Shown here: positions 43,750 through 52,926 of the stretch, piece by piece
Layout: each line of letters begins with the position of its first letter
Numbering within the stretch: the first letter of the stretch is position 1
Source: Vulcanimicrobiota bacterium
GTDB taxonomy: Bacteria > Vulcanimicrobiota > Vulcanimicrobiia > Vulcanimicrobiales > Vulcanimicrobiaceae
NCBI GenBank assembly: GCA_027307235.1
Contig: DAHUXH010000014.1
Coordinates: 1 to 64,000, forward strand
DNA length: 64,000 nt
Direction of reading: 5' to 3'
The notes under the pieces: model-generated
Told to the model about the DNA's origin: nothing
The model's database searches: none
The model's input: only the letters and a program-made list of their open reading frames with translations
Made by a program: the position numbers and the translations under genes

Positions 43750-45193
43750 AGTAGGCTCGTACCGTCGCGGGTTCTCCGCACGCGACGCAGGTCAACTCAT
43801 CGCCGTCGAGCGGGCGCGTGTTGCGGGTCGTGGCGCCGGTTTCGGCCTTGACGAGTGCCTCGCACTCCGGCTGGCCGCACCACGCGGCGTCGATCATCCC
43901 CGCGCGGTTGCGGCATTTCTCGAAGAACTCGGCGCGATCGGTCACGACGAAGGTGTGCTCGCGCAGGAAGTGCGTCGCCTGCTCGAAGAGCGACGCTTCG
44001 ACCTGGTCGAGAACCTCGCGCAGAACGCTCCCGAGCACGGCATGGCCGACGGTAATTTTGGCGCCATCCTCACCTTTGCGTTTGTCGCGACGCACCAGAA
44101 CGACCGTCCCGGCATCGACATCGCGCGGACCGATCTCGATGCGCACCGGAACGCCCCGCATCTCCCAGTCGGAATACCGGTACCCCGGCGATTCGTCGCG
44201 ATCGTCGACCTTCACGCGCATGCCCTCGCGGCGCAGTCTCGCCGCCAGGTCCTTGGCGGCCGCCAGCGCGCGGTCGTCGCCGCCTTTGACGATCGGCACA
44301 AACACCGCTTCGAGCGGCGCGAGCTTGGGAGGCAGACGCAGACCCCGGTCGTCGCCGTGCGTCATGATCACAGCGCCGAGCATGCGCCACGACATCCCCC
44401 ACGAGGTCGTGTAGGCGTACTCGATCTCGTTGTGCGTGTCGGTGAACGTGATGTCGTAGGCGCGGCTGAAATTCTGTCCCAAGTCATGAGAGGTCGCCGA
44501 TTGCAACGCCTTGCCGTCGGGCATGAGCGCTTCGATCGAATAGGTCTCGACCGCGCCGGGAAACCGTTCGCTCGCGCTCTTCACACCGGCGTACACCGGA
44601 ACCGCGGCGACGTGCTCGGCAAAATCCTGATACACGTCGAGCATGCGCAGCGTCTCTTCACGCGCTTCTTGCGCGCTTGCGTGCGCGGTGTGTCCCTCTT
44701 GCCAGAGAAATTCCATCGTGCGCAAGAACGGGCGCGTCGCTTTCTCCCAACGCAACACGTTGCACCACTGATTGATCAGAATCGGCAGGTCGCGATGCGA
44801 TTGCACCCACTGCGCGTACATCGTTCCGATGATCACCTCAGAGGTCGGCCGGATCGCCAGGCGCTCGGTCAACTCTTCCTGCCCGCCGTGCGTGACCCAG
44901 GCCACCTCGGGCGCGAAGCCTTCGACGTGCTGCGCTTCCTTCGTGAGCAGACTCTCGGGGATGAGCAGCGGAAAATAGGCGTTCTCGTGTCCGGTCTCTT
45001 TGAAGCGCGCGTCCAGGTGCTTCTGGAGGTTCTCCCACAGCGCATAGCCGTAGGGTCGCAGGACGACGCAACCGCGCACGGGTGAATACGACACCAGTTC
45101 AGCCTTGATGCAGACGGCGGTGTACCAGGCCGAAAGGTCGTCGCCTTTGGGCGGAATCTCTTTGATGACGGGTTGCTGGAGCAGCTCGGACAT
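43733..45193 (-). CDS. proS: Prolyl-tRNA synthetase, archaeal/eukaryote-type (ProS3)
   Basis: 486 aa, far shorter than the ~570-aa bacterial ProS with editing domain. It charges tRNA-Pro with proline. Class II motifs are visible: RPYGYALWENLQ with FKETGHENAYFPLLIP, then RPTSEV with LINQWCNVLRWE (motif 2 area) and the class II motif 3 GDDRG. The C-terminus has a zinc-binding region with CxxxxC (WCGQPEC) and CxxC (CVAC). The archaeal-type ProS is found in scattered bacteria such as Deinococcus-Thermus, mycoplasmas and some uncultured lineages. It starts 76 nt from the divergent adenosyltransferase gene. Confidence 0.93.
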   Translation of the reverse strand: MSELLQQPVIKEIPPKGDDLSAWYTAVCIKAELVSYSPVRGCVVLRPYGYALWENLQKHLDARFKETGHENAYFPLLIPESLLTKEAQHVEGFAPEVAWVTHGGQEELTERLAIRPTSEVIIGTMYAQWVQSHRDLPILINQWCNVLRWEKATRPFLRTMEFLWQEGHTAHASAQEAREETLRMLDVYQDFAEHVAAVPVYAGVKSASERFPGAVETYSIEALMPDGKALQSATSHDLGQNFSRAYDITFTDTHNEIEYAYTTSWGMSWRMLGAVIMTHGDDRGLRLPPKLAPLEAVFVPIVKGGDDRALAAAKDLAARLRREGMRVKVDDRDESPGYRYSDWEMRGVPVRIEIGPRDVDAGTVVLVRRDKRKGEDGAKITVGHAVLGSVLREVLDQVEASLFEQATHFLREHTFVVTDRAEFFEKCRNRAGMIDAAWCGQPECEALVKAETGATTRNTRPLDGDELTCVACGEPATVRAYFAQSY

Positions 45194-45269
45194 GACCCGC
45201 GTCGATTCCCGTCAGCCCGCCGGGGCGCCTGCGCGGGCGTGGCGCAGACGCGCCGCGAAGCCAGGAGAC

Positions 45270-45869
45270 ATGCCAAAATTGACCCGCATCTACACGCGAA
45301 CCGGCGACGATGGGACGACCGGGCTCGTCGGCGGGCAACGCATCAGGAAGAATGCGCTGCGCATCGACGCGTACGGCACCGTCGACGAACTATCGAGCGC
45401 GATCGGCATGGCGCGCGCCGAACTGCGCCCGCTGCTCGCCGAACACACCCGCATCGCGGACCTGGACGCGTGGCTAGCCTGGACGCAAGACGTCCTCTTC
45501 AACCTGGGGAGCGACCTCGCGACCCTGCCGCAGGATCGCTGGGAGGATATGCCGTTGATCACGAGCGCGGACGTGGCCGCGCTCGAACGCTCCATCGACC
45601 GATGCCAAACCGACCTCGTGCCGCTCGCGAACTTCATTCATCCGGGCGGATCGCGTGCGGGCGCCGCGTTGCACGTGGCACGCACGATCTGTCGCCGCGC
45701 CGAACGCCTCCTGGTGACGCTGCGCGAGACCGACGACGCGGTCTCGCTTGACTGTCAGCACTACCTCAATCGCCTCTCCGATGCGCTCTTCGTCTGGGCG
45801 CGCTGGGTTAATCACGAGGTGGGCGTGCCCGAACACCTCTGGCAACCGAAGACGTCGCCGCCCGGATAA
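45270..45869 (+). CDS. Cob(I)alamin adenosyltransferase, PduO/MMAB type
   Basis: 199 aa. AGGAGA lies just before the ATG. The enzyme transfers adenosyl from ATP to cobalamin. The ATP motif IYTRTGDDGTTGL is near the N-terminus. The helical bundle carries GTVDELSSAIG, ARTICRRAERLL and YLNRLSDALFVWARW. It starts divergently from proS. No cobalamin-dependent enzyme is in the window, so the B12-using pathway must be elsewhere. The frame ends about 60 nt before the permease. Confidence 0.93.
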   Translation: MPKLTRIYTRTGDDGTTGLVGGQRIRKNALRIDAYGTVDELSSAIGMARAELRPLLAEHTRIADLDAWLAWTQDVLFNLGSDLATLPQDRWEDMPLITSADVAALERSIDRCQTDLVPLANFIHPGGSRAGAALHVARTICRRAERLLVTLRETDDAVSLDCQHYLNRLSDALFVWARWVNHEVGVPEHLWQPKTSPPG

Positions 45870-45928
45870 CGCACGCGCGCACGCGCCTGCGGGGGGACGT
45901 GCCGCCCCTCCGTGCGAACTGCCGCCGA

Positions 45929-47443
45929 ATGTCTTTTGCCTCGCGCATGTTTGCCACCACCAACCTCGAACAGCTTCGCGCGCTTTCGCAGCGCAGGATT
46001 CTTCGCCGCGTCCTTACCGGAAAAGACCTGATCGCGATCGGGATTGGCACGATGATCGGCGGCGGTATCTTCACCACGATCGGCACCGGCGTCAAGGGCG
46101 CGGGGCCGGCGGTGATCATCTCGTATCTGCTCGCCGGCGTGACGTCATTCTTCGCCGCGCTGTGCTACGCCGAACTCGGTTCGATGGTGCCGATCGCGGG
46201 CAGTGCGTACACGTACGCCTACGCAACGCTCGGAAAGCTCTTCGCATGGATCATCGGCTTCGCGCTCATCTTTGAGTACGGCATCAGCGCCGCGCCGGTC
46301 GCGCAGCAGTTCTCGGCCGCCGTGCAAGACGTGCTCAAGACGTTCGGCATCGTGCTGCCCGACTGGGCGCAGCAGTCGAATCTGGTGATTCACGGCAACT
46401 GGTGGCAACTGAGCAGTTGGGATTTTCTGCATTCGCAGTACGACGTCGTCGGCGCGCTCTTCGTGATCGGGTTGAGCGTCGTCCTCGCCATCGGCATTCG
46501 CGAATCCGCCACCACCAACAACATCTTCGTCGTATTGAAGATATCCGCGCTGATCGTCTTCATCATCGCCGGCGCCTCGCTCTTTCACATCGCGAACCTG
46601 CACGACTTCAATCCGATGGGCTGGGGCGCGCTCAAGCCGTTCGGCGGAGCGGTCGAGTCGACGCAGCCCTACGGCATCATCGCGATTGGTGCCTACGTGT
46701 TCTTCAGCTACATCGGCTTCGACACGGCCACGACCACCGCCGAAGAGTGCAAGAACCCGCAGCGCGACATTCCCTTCGGTGTGATCGGCGCGCTAGCGGT
46801 CGGCACCGTGCTCTACTGCGCCACGGCGATTGTGCTGGTGGGAGCGCTTCCGTGGGGCCAGGTTCCGATCAAAAATCCATTGGTATACGCGCTTGCCCCG
46901 CTGCACATGCCGCTGCTGAACTGGGTGATCACGATGGGCGTGCTCGCCGGGACGACCAGCGTCGCGCTCAGCTCTCTGCTCGGCCAGACCCGCATCTTCT
47001 ACGTCATGGCGCGCGACAAGATGCTGCCGCCGGTCGTCGCATACGTCCATCCGCGTTTTCAAACGCCGGTCATCACCACCATGCTGACCGGTTTCGCGGT
47101 CGCGGTGCTCACGTTGATCGTGCCGTTGAACACGCTGCTGAACTTGGTGAACATCGGCACGCTGATGGCATTTGTCGTCGTGTGTGCAGGCGTGCTCTAT
47201 CTGCGCCGCCGCCGCCCCGACTTGCCGCGCACCTTCCGCGTCCCGTTCGTGCCGCTCTTTCCGCTGCTCGGCATCGCGTTCTCGCTCTTCTTAGCCGTAT
47301 TCGGCCTCTCGCGGGCGACCTGGATCTGGTTTGCTCTCGCCCTCGCACTCGGCCTGATCTTCTTCTTCAGCTACGGCTACCGGCACTCAAATCCCGAAGA
47401 CATCAAACCCGAAGTCTCCGACGTCCTCCCCGACCTCGCCTAA
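45929..47443 (+). CDS. APC-family cationic/amino-acid permease
   Basis: 504 aa from an ATG at 45,929 (MSFASRMFATT). An ATG at 45,947 would also do and a GTG at 45,899 is less likely. Twelve to fourteen hydrophobic segments are present. The front end TGKDLIAIGIGTMIGGGIFTTIG and the later YIGFDTATTTAEE match the CAT/YfnA branch of amino acid-polyamine-cation transporters, in which TM1 GxGxxIGxGIF binds the substrate's carboxylate. The likely role is proton-coupled uptake of amino acids. It is followed by the toxin-antitoxin pair. Confidence 0.9.
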   Translation: MSFASRMFATTNLEQLRALSQRRILRRVLTGKDLIAIGIGTMIGGGIFTTIGTGVKGAGPAVIISYLLAGVTSFFAALCYAELGSMVPIAGSAYTYAYATLGKLFAWIIGFALIFEYGISAAPVAQQFSAAVQDVLKTFGIVLPDWAQQSNLVIHGNWWQLSSWDFLHSQYDVVGALFVIGLSVVLAIGIRESATTNNIFVVLKISALIVFIIAGASLFHIANLHDFNPMGWGALKPFGGAVESTQPYGIIAIGAYVFFSYIGFDTATTTAEECKNPQRDIPFGVIGALAVGTVLYCATAIVLVGALPWGQVPIKNPLVYALAPLHMPLLNWVITMGVLAGTTSVALSSLLGQTRIFYVMARDKMLPPVVAYVHPRFQTPVITTMLTGFAVAVLTLIVPLNTLLNLVNIGTLMAFVVVCAGVLYLRRRRPDLPRTFRVPFVPLFPLLGIAFSLFLAVFGLSRATWIWFALALALGLIFFFSYGYRHSNPEDIKPEVSDVLPDLA

Positions 47444-47477
47444 GCAAGGTCCCGGAAAACCAGGGCCTGGTGTCTTA

Positions 47478-47502
47478 TAGACTGGTCTGATAGACTAGTC
47501 TA
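47478..47502 (+). promoter_or_regulatory. Double palindromic operator over the toxin-antitoxin start
   Basis: TAGACTAGTCTA at 47,491-47,502 is a perfect 12-bp palindrome ending one base before the antitoxin ATG (47,504). TAGACTGGTCTG at 47,478-47,489 is a related imperfect copy, 13 bp away start to start. Phd/YefM-type antitoxins repress their own operons through such paired palindromes, so this is the likely autoregulatory site. No Shine-Dalgarno sequence is visible, so the mRNA may be leaderless or translated weakly. Confidence 0.7.
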
Positions 47503-47503
47503 T

Positions 47504-47743
47504 ATGAAAACCGTCGGTGCATTTGAAGCGAAGACCCATCTTCCCGAGTTGCTCAAGCAAGCGGAAGCCGGGGAGACCATCGTCGTCACGCGTCACGGCC
47601 AGCCCGTCGCGCAGATCAGCCCGGTCGCTACCAAGCCCGCCATCCTCTCGCCGAAAGACGCAATGCGACGGCTCCGGTGCCTCAAACTACGCATCGACCG
47701 CGACGAAATTGCAGGCCTTCGGGATACCGGACGACGCCGGTGA
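47504..47743 (+). CDS. Phd/YefM-family antitoxin
   Basis: 79 aa. The N-terminal half has the family signature: FEAKTHLPELLKQAEAGETIVVTRHGQPVA, read as the Phd_YefM DNA-binding and dimerisation fold. The C-terminus, which usually wraps the toxin, ends in a basic DTGRRR. The stop overlaps the start of the PIN-domain gene (GTGA). Expected role: neutralise the toxin and repress transcription from the palindromes directly upstream. Phd-type antitoxins are often paired with VapC PIN toxins. Confidence 0.88.
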   Translation: MKTVGAFEAKTHLPELLKQAEAGETIVVTRHGQPVAQISPVATKPAILSPKDAMRRLRCLKLRIDRDEIAGLRDTGRRR

Positions 47744-48162
47744 CCGGCGCGGGACCGGCAATCGTTGTCGATGCGTCCACCACAATCGGGTGGATGCTTG
47801 CCGATGAGCGCGATCGCTACTCCATTGCCGTCGCAGCATATGTCGAGGAGAACGGAGCTCGCGTGCCCGCACTCTGGCGTTGGGAAGTGCAGAACATCCT
47901 GCTGACGGCCTGCCGCCGAAAGCGGATAACAGAGGCACAGATGACCGAGGCGGTCATGCTTCTAGCGCACATACCGATCGAGATTGATCCCCCGATGATG
48001 TTCGGCGCGGAACTTGCACTTGCACGTCAATACGGCCTCACCGCCTACGATGCAGCCTACCTCGAACTCGCGATGCGCTCAAACTGCAAACTCGCGACAA
48101 ACGACAAAGCACTTCGAAAAGCCGCGAGTAGCGCGAGCCTGCTCTACGAAGTCCAGGCCTAA
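47740..48162 (+). CDS. VapC-like PIN-domain toxin (RNase)
   Basis: 140 aa from a GTG at 47,740 that overlaps the antitoxin stop. The acidic PIN residues are in place: Asp11 (IVVDAS), Glu49 (WRWEVQN), Asp104 (TAYDAAYLE) and Asp122 (ATNDKAL). VapC toxins cut specific RNAs, most often tRNA or 23S rRNA loops, and bind Mg2+ or Mn2+. The target here cannot be predicted. Immediately after it a convergent gene starts on the minus strand with about 18 nt between stops. Confidence 0.9.
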   Translation: MTGAGPAIVVDASTTIGWMLADERDRYSIAVAAYVEENGARVPALWRWEVQNILLTACRRKRITEAQMTEAVMLLAHIPIEIDPPMMFGAELALARQYGLTAYDAAYLELAMRSNCKLATNDKALRKAASSASLLYEVQA

Positions 48163-48180
48163 GAGCCTAGCGGATCCACG

Positions 48181-48657
48181 TTACTCGGTTGTCGTGTCGA
48201 TGCTGACGACGCCGGGGGTGCGCACGTCGATGCGTGCGCTGCGTGCGTCATAGTGAACGCGCACGTCGAAAGCGGTTGCTACCGCTTTCAGTCCGATCAT
48301 GATGCGGCCGCGTACGCGAAAGGGCTCGTGTGAGAGCGTCAGGGGCATGCCGTTGAGCGTTGCGTGACGATCGCCCACACGAATTGCGAAGGTGCGCTCG
48401 CCGCGCGTCACGACGACGGCGTCGTTGTCGCCACGCACCTCGCTCACCGTCACGCGCGCACCGAGAGCGCTCGCAAAGGCACGTAACGGCACAAAGACGT
48501 TGTCTGAGGCGGTGGTGACCGGAGCGACGTCGCTCTCCATCGTGTGCCCATCGATACGAACGTCGACCGGCCGCGAAAACGCGAGCAGCGCGGAGGCGAC
48601 CAGTGCGCTTGCGGCAGTGAGCGTCACCGTCTGCCACGTCACCGGCCGATAGTTCAC
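48181..48657 (-). CDS. Protein with a copper-amine-oxidase N-terminal-like domain
   Basis: 158 aa starting with GTG in a GTGA overlap with the ispG stop. Residues ~10-30 are a hydrophobic segment that can act as a signal or anchor. The rest follows the Cu_amine_oxidN1 pattern: VRIDGHTM, FVPLRAFASALGARVTV, DAVVVTRGERTFAIRVG, and a second similar half (MIGLKAVATAFDVRVHYDARSARIDV). In bacteria this domain is a common stand-alone cell-surface or exported module of unknown function, not an oxidase. The overlap with ispG suggests translation coupling. Confidence 0.75.
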   Translation of the reverse strand: MNYRPVTWQTVTLTAASALVASALLAFSRPVDVRIDGHTMESDVAPVTTASDNVFVPLRAFASALGARVTVSEVRGDNDAVVVTRGERTFAIRVGDRHATLNGMPLTLSHEPFRVRGRIMIGLKAVATAFDVRVHYDARSARIDVRTPGVVSIDTTTE

Positions 48658-49796
48658 GCCGGCATGCCGATTTCGTGAGCGTACTGCGGATATTTCTCGG
48701 CGATGACTTTCTCGATCTCCAGCCGCAACGCGCCGAGCAACTCTTCTTCAGGAAATGTGCCGACCAGCTCGCCGGCGCGATAAATCGCGCCTTTGCCTTT
48801 GCCGCCGGCCACGCCGACGTCGGCCATCTTCGATTCACCGGGACCGTTGACGACGCAGCCCATGACCGCGACCTTCACCGGCGCGGTGTACTGCTTGGCG
48901 ATCGCTTCGACGGCGCGGCCGAGTTCGAGGACGGATATTTCCGCGCGGCCGCACGACGGGCACGCGGTGATCTCGAAGCCCTTCTCCCGCAATCCGAGCG
49001 ATTTGAGAATCGACCAGCAGACCGGCACTTCTTCAATCGGATCGGCCGCAAGCGAGACCCGCAGCGTGTCCCCAATGCCTTCGAAGAGCAGGATGCCAAG
49101 ACCGATCGACGACTTGATCGTGCCGTCGCGCAGCAATCCAGCCTCGGTGATGCCCAGGTGGAGCGGATAGGGCGTGTTGCGCTCGCGCAGGCGCGCGTCC
49201 ATCAGCCGATAGGCATGCACGGTCGTCGTCACGTCGTGCGCCTTGAGCGAGATCACGATGTCGTCGTGTCCGTGCTCTTCCAGCATCGCGACGTGGCGCA
49301 AGGCCGATTCCACCATCGCAAGCGCAGTATGACCGTGCTGCTGCTCCAGATCGGGTGCAAGCGATCCCATGTTGACGCCGACGCGCACCGGAATGCCGCG
49401 CTGCTTGGCGGCCGTCACGACTTGCGCGACCTTCTGGGGATCGCGAATGTTTCCGGGATTCAAGCGCAATTTCGCCACACCGGCGTCGATGGCCGCGAGC
49501 GCCATACGATGATCGAAATGAATGTCAGCGACGATCGGCACCGGGGAGCGATGCACGATCGCGGGCAGCCCGGCGGCATCGGGCGGATCCTTCACCGTGA
49601 CGCGCACGATCTCGCAGCCTTCCATCGCGAGCGCATACACTTGTTCCAGCGTCGCGTCGGCGTCGGCGGTATCGGTCGTCGTCATCGACTGCACGGCGAC
49701 GGGATGATCGCCGCCGATCCACACGCTCTTGGCGTCCGGTTTGCCGGTTTTGTTTTGCAGGAAGACCGGTTTGCTTTTACGCCGCAGGTGAATCAT
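48654..49796 (-). CDS. ispG: 4-hydroxy-3-methylbut-2-en-1-yl diphosphate synthase (IspG/GcpE)
   Basis: 380 aa. The enzyme makes HMBPP from MEcPP in the non-mevalonate isoprenoid pathway and carries a 4Fe-4S cluster. Visible: VAVQSMTTTDTADADAT at the front, and cluster ligands in ACPSCGRAE and VMGCVVNGPGE near the C-terminus. It is 5 nt after rseP and its stop overlaps the following gene. With dxr two genes upstream, two MEP-pathway steps are in one operon along with uppS, which uses their product. Confidence 0.94.
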   Translation of the reverse strand: MIHLRRKSKPVFLQNKTGKPDAKSVWIGGDHPVAVQSMTTTDTADADATLEQVYALAMEGCEIVRVTVKDPPDAAGLPAIVHRSPVPIVADIHFDHRMALAAIDAGVAKLRLNPGNIRDPQKVAQVVTAAKQRGIPVRVGVNMGSLAPDLEQQHGHTALAMVESALRHVAMLEEHGHDDIVISLKAHDVTTTVHAYRLMDARLRERNTPYPLHLGITEAGLLRDGTIKSSIGLGILLFEGIGDTLRVSLAADPIEEVPVCWSILKSLGLREKGFEITACPSCGRAEISVLELGRAVEAIAKQYTAPVKVAVMGCVVNGPGESKMADVGVAGGKGKGAIYRAGELVGTFPEEELLGALRLEIEKVIAEKYPQYAHEIGMPA

Positions 49797-49801
49797 GGTC
49801 G

Positions 49802-50932
49802 TTAGAACGGTCCTTGTCCGCTGGCGATGCGCGCGATGTCGTGGAACGCCACCACGAGCATCAGCACCATGAGCGCGGCAAAACCGGCGAGATGCACGAA
49901 CGCTTCCTTCTCGGCGTCGACCGGCTTGCCGCGCAGCAGTTCGGCGACGATGAAGATGCCGCGTCCGCCGTCGAGCGCCGGCAAGGGCAACAGATTGAAG
50001 AGACCGAGCGCGAACGAGATCAACGCCGCGAGCCGCAGATACGGCCCCCAGCCGAACTCGAGCACCGTCACCGCCGCCTGGCCCATGCCGATCGGGCCGC
50101 TGACTTGGTCGGCGTACTTCGTGAAGTGCGTGACCAGCAATCCCAGACTGCCGACGACTTGGTACGCGACGTCGCCGTACTCGTGAAAACTCTGCGAGAA
50201 CGCCTGCGCGGGATCCACACGCACGAACGCATTGGCCGGATTGAATCCCAAACAGCCGTCATGCTCGAGTCCCGGAACCTTGCACGGCTCGGCTTTCACG
50301 AACACCTCGTTGCGCTCGCCGTTGCGTTCGTAGACGACGTCGAGCTTCTTGCCGAGCGATGCGTGAATGGTGTCGACCAGCATCTTGCCGTTGGTGACGG
50401 GAACGTTGTCGAGCACGACGATGCGATCACCCGCGCGCAAACCCGCCACGTCGGCCGGCGAGCCGTGGACGACTTGTGCGATGACCGGCTGAAACGTGTC
50501 GCTCGCGACGCCGAACGCAAACGCTCCCACCAGTAAAATCACGTAGGCGAGGATGAAGTTCGCGATCGGACCCGCGACCACGATCGCCAACCGCTGCCAT
50601 GGCGTCTTCGCCTGAAAGTTGCCGCCGTCGGCGGCCGGCGCCTCACGAAACTCGCGCTGCTGCTCGGCCTCGCTGCTCTTCCCGTCCTCGCCCTGCATCG
50701 CGCAGTAGCCGCCGATCGGCAGCGCGCGAATCGACCACAGCGTGCCGGTCTTCGGGTTGGTCCACCCCAGGAGCTTGGGACCCATGCCGACCGCGAATTC
50801 GTTGACTTTCACCCCGACGCGCCGCGCCACCGCGAAGTGGCCGAGTTCGTGGAGGACGACCAGCACCGAGAGCGTCACCAAGAAGATGATGACGCCGGTT
50901 CCTGTCAGACTGGCAAGTGCGAAAACGACCAT
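49802..50932 (-). CDS. rseP: RseP/S2P-type intramembrane zinc metalloprotease
   Basis: 376 aa. HELGH (His28, Glu29, His32) in the first membrane segment and LPALDGGRG near the C-terminus are the site-2 protease pair that bind zinc inside the membrane. A PDZ-like domain lies between (about 140-230; GSPADVAGLRAGDRIVVLD). RseP cuts anti-sigma factors and cleaved signal peptides. The start ATG follows AAGGA with 4 nt spacing. The 5' end overlaps dxr by 28 nt. No anti-sigma target is visible in the window. Confidence 0.93.
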   Translation of the reverse strand: MVVFALASLTGTGVIIFLVTLSVLVVLHELGHFAVARRVGVKVNEFAVGMGPKLLGWTNPKTGTLWSIRALPIGGYCAMQGEDGKSSEAEQQREFREAPAADGGNFQAKTPWQRLAIVVAGPIANFILAYVILLVGAFAFGVASDTFQPVIAQVVHGSPADVAGLRAGDRIVVLDNVPVTNGKMLVDTIHASLGKKLDVVYERNGERNEVFVKAEPCKVPGLEHDGCLGFNPANAFVRVDPAQAFSQSFHEYGDVAYQVVGSLGLLVTHFTKYADQVSGPIGMGQAAVTVLEFGWGPYLRLAALISFALGLFNLLPLPALDGGRGIFIVAELLRGKPVDAEKEAFVHLAGFAALMVLMLVVAFHDIARIASGQGPF

Positions 50933-52080
50933 GTATTCCTTTTGCTTTCAATGAGCGCCGCCGCGCGCATCCGAGCTTGCGCGTCGACCGCCCGGACATT
51001 CTCTAACGTTGCATCGCGCACCGGGGTTTCGACCAGCACGCGCTCGACGACGTGCGCGATCCCCAAGAAGGGCAGTTCACCGCCGACGAAAGCTTCCACC
51101 GCTACTTCGTTCGCGGCTGAGAGCGCCGTCGCCGCCGTCCCGCCGGCCGCGAGCGCCGCGTACGCCAGCTGCAGGCAGGGGAATCGATCCAAATCGGGGC
51201 GTTCGAAATCGTACCGAAGCTCCCTGACGAGCGCCTGAGCGCCCGCCGCCGCCAGCGGATCGAAGCTTGCCGCCGAGTGCGTCGGCTCGGCGTTCCAGAC
51301 CAAGCGATCGGGGTAGGCAAGCGCGTAGCCGATCGGAACCCGCATATCCGGCGCGCAGAGTTGCGCCTTCACGCTCCCGTCGGTGAAGACCACCATGCCG
51401 TGCGCGACCGACTGCGGATGCACCACCACCCCGATGCGCTCGCCCGGCATCTCGAAGAGGCGGCTCGCTTCGATGACTTCGAGCCCCTTGTTCATCAGCG
51501 TCGCCGAATCGACCGAGTTCTTCACCCCCATGCGCCACGTCGGGTGCGCCAGCGCCTGGGCTACGGTGACCCCCGCCATCTCCTCGAGGCTGGTGCAGCG
51601 AAATGGCCCGCCCGAGGCCGTCACGACGATACCGCTGACGCGGGCGCGATCTTCTCCGAGCAGGCACTGGAAGATCGCCGAGTGCTCACTGTCGACCGGA
51701 AGCAAGCGCGCGCCGCTGCGCCGCGCACGCGCGACCAGCAACTCGCCGGCCGCAACCACTAATTCTTTGTTGGCGACCGCGATGTCGATGCCGCGATCGA
51801 CGGCCGCGAAGACGGCGTCGAATGCCACGGTTCCGTCGGTCGCCGCCAGGACGATATCCGCACCGCTCTCTACGGCCACGCGGTGCAGCCCCTCGAGGCC
51901 GTCGTCGATCGAGGTCGCCACCTCGGGCGCGAAGCGCGCCGCTTGCTCGCGCAGCAGCGCGACGTTGCGTCCCGCGGCCAGGCCCACCACCGTGAAGCGG
52001 TCGCGGTGGCGCGCGATGACATCGAGCGCCTGCGTGCCGATCGAGCCGGTCGAGCCGAGAATCGCAATTTTCCGACGCAT
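50905..52080 (-). CDS. dxr: 1-deoxy-D-xylulose 5-phosphate reductoisomerase
   Basis: 391 aa. It converts DXP to MEP with NADPH in the second step of the non-mevalonate isoprenoid pathway. The N-terminal AILGSTGSIGTQALD binds NADPH. LPVDSEHSAIFQ and the VDSATLMNKGLEVIEA segment contain metal and substrate residues. The start ATG is 12 nt after the cdsA stop. Its 3' end overlaps rseP, placing it squarely in the lipid/isoprenoid operon. Confidence 0.95.
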   Translation of the reverse strand: MRRKIAILGSTGSIGTQALDVIARHRDRFTVVGLAAGRNVALLREQAARFAPEVATSIDDGLEGLHRVAVESGADIVLAATDGTVAFDAVFAAVDRGIDIAVANKELVVAAGELLVARARRSGARLLPVDSEHSAIFQCLLGEDRARVSGIVVTASGGPFRCTSLEEMAGVTVAQALAHPTWRMGVKNSVDSATLMNKGLEVIEASRLFEMPGERIGVVVHPQSVAHGMVVFTDGSVKAQLCAPDMRVPIGYALAYPDRLVWNAEPTHSAASFDPLAAAGAQALVRELRYDFERPDLDRFPCLQLAYAALAAGGTAATALSAANEVAVEAFVGGELPFLGIAHVVERVLVETPVRDATLENVRAVDAQARMRAAALIESKRNTWSFSHLPV

Positions 52081-52092
52081 GGTGTGTCCCCG

Positions 52093-52926
52093 CTACGGTA
52101 GGGCTAGAATGCCGAGCAGATGCAGCACTCCAAAAAATGCCATGCCGCCGAAGAAGTATGAATCGAACCGGTCGAGCACCCCGCCGTGACCTTGAATCAT
52201 CGAGCCCGATTCCTTGACCCCGGCATCGCGTTTGAGCGCCGACTCGACCAGATCACCGGCTTGCGCCGCGAGCGACGTGGCAACACCGAGCACCGCCCCT
52301 TGCCACCAGGCGAAATGCAAGGGCACCTGCACCGCGATCACGGTCCCCGCGAGCGTTGCCACCGCGAGCGCGCCGAGCGAACCTTCGACCGTCTTGTGCG
52401 GCGATATCTTGGTGAGCTGCGTGCGCCCGATCATGGTTCCGATCAGCATGCCGCTCGTGTCGGTCAGCGCGATGACGACGATGACGAATACCGTGAGCCA
52501 TATGCCGATGTGCGGCACGTCGCGAATGAAGACGAAGTACGACACGAGTTTGCCGAGATAGAGAACGGCGAGCACCGTGTACGCGGTCCGAGCGAAGTAG
52601 CTCTTCTGCTCGCCGTACATGCCGATCCAGAACGCGGCGATGGTGATGCCCGCGAGCAAGACGCCTTCCCACTTGTGCATTTGATCGAACGCCGCAAGGC
52701 CGATATAACCGACGACGCCGATCACGGCCACCGGGTACTCCAGCGGCTGTCCTTTGATCTCGCAGAGCGCGTTCAGTTCAAAGAGCGCGGAGAGCGCAAT
52801 ACCGAGCACCAAGAGCGTGAACAGCCACGGCAGGGCGACGCTGCTCAAGCCGATCGCTGCGACCAGAAACCCGACCAGCACGCGCCGCACGGTGATCGGT
52901 CGCTGATCGCGCGCGACGGCGGTCAC
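52093..52926 (-). CDS. cdsA: Phosphatidate cytidylyltransferase
   Basis: 277 aa with about eight hydrophobic segments. It makes CDP-diacylglycerol, the precursor of phospholipids. The PROSITE-type signature SALKRDAGVKESGSMIQGHG followed by GVLDRFDS is clear near the C-terminus. The start is a GTG that overlaps the uppS stop as GTGA. An inner-membrane enzyme, placed as usual between uppS and dxr. Confidence 0.93.
   Translation of the reverse strand: MTAVARDQRPITVRRVLVGFLVAAIGLSSVALPWLFTLLVLGIALSALFELNALCEIKGQPLEYPVAVIGVVGYIGLAAFDQMHKWEGVLLAGITIAAFWIGMYGEQKSYFARTAYTVLAVLYLGKLVSYFVFIRDVPHIGIWLTVFVIVVIALTDTSGMLIGTMIGRTQLTKISPHKTVEGSLGALAVATLAGTVIAVQVPLHFAWWQGAVLGVATSLAAQAGDLVESALKRDAGVKESGSMIQGHGGVLDRFDSYFFGGMAFFGVLHLLGILALP

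Noticed and set aside
43607-45085. 492-codon plus-strand frame opposite proS
   Set aside because: proS on the other strand has complete class II synthetase motifs, and the opposite frame is Arg/His-rich without a domain.
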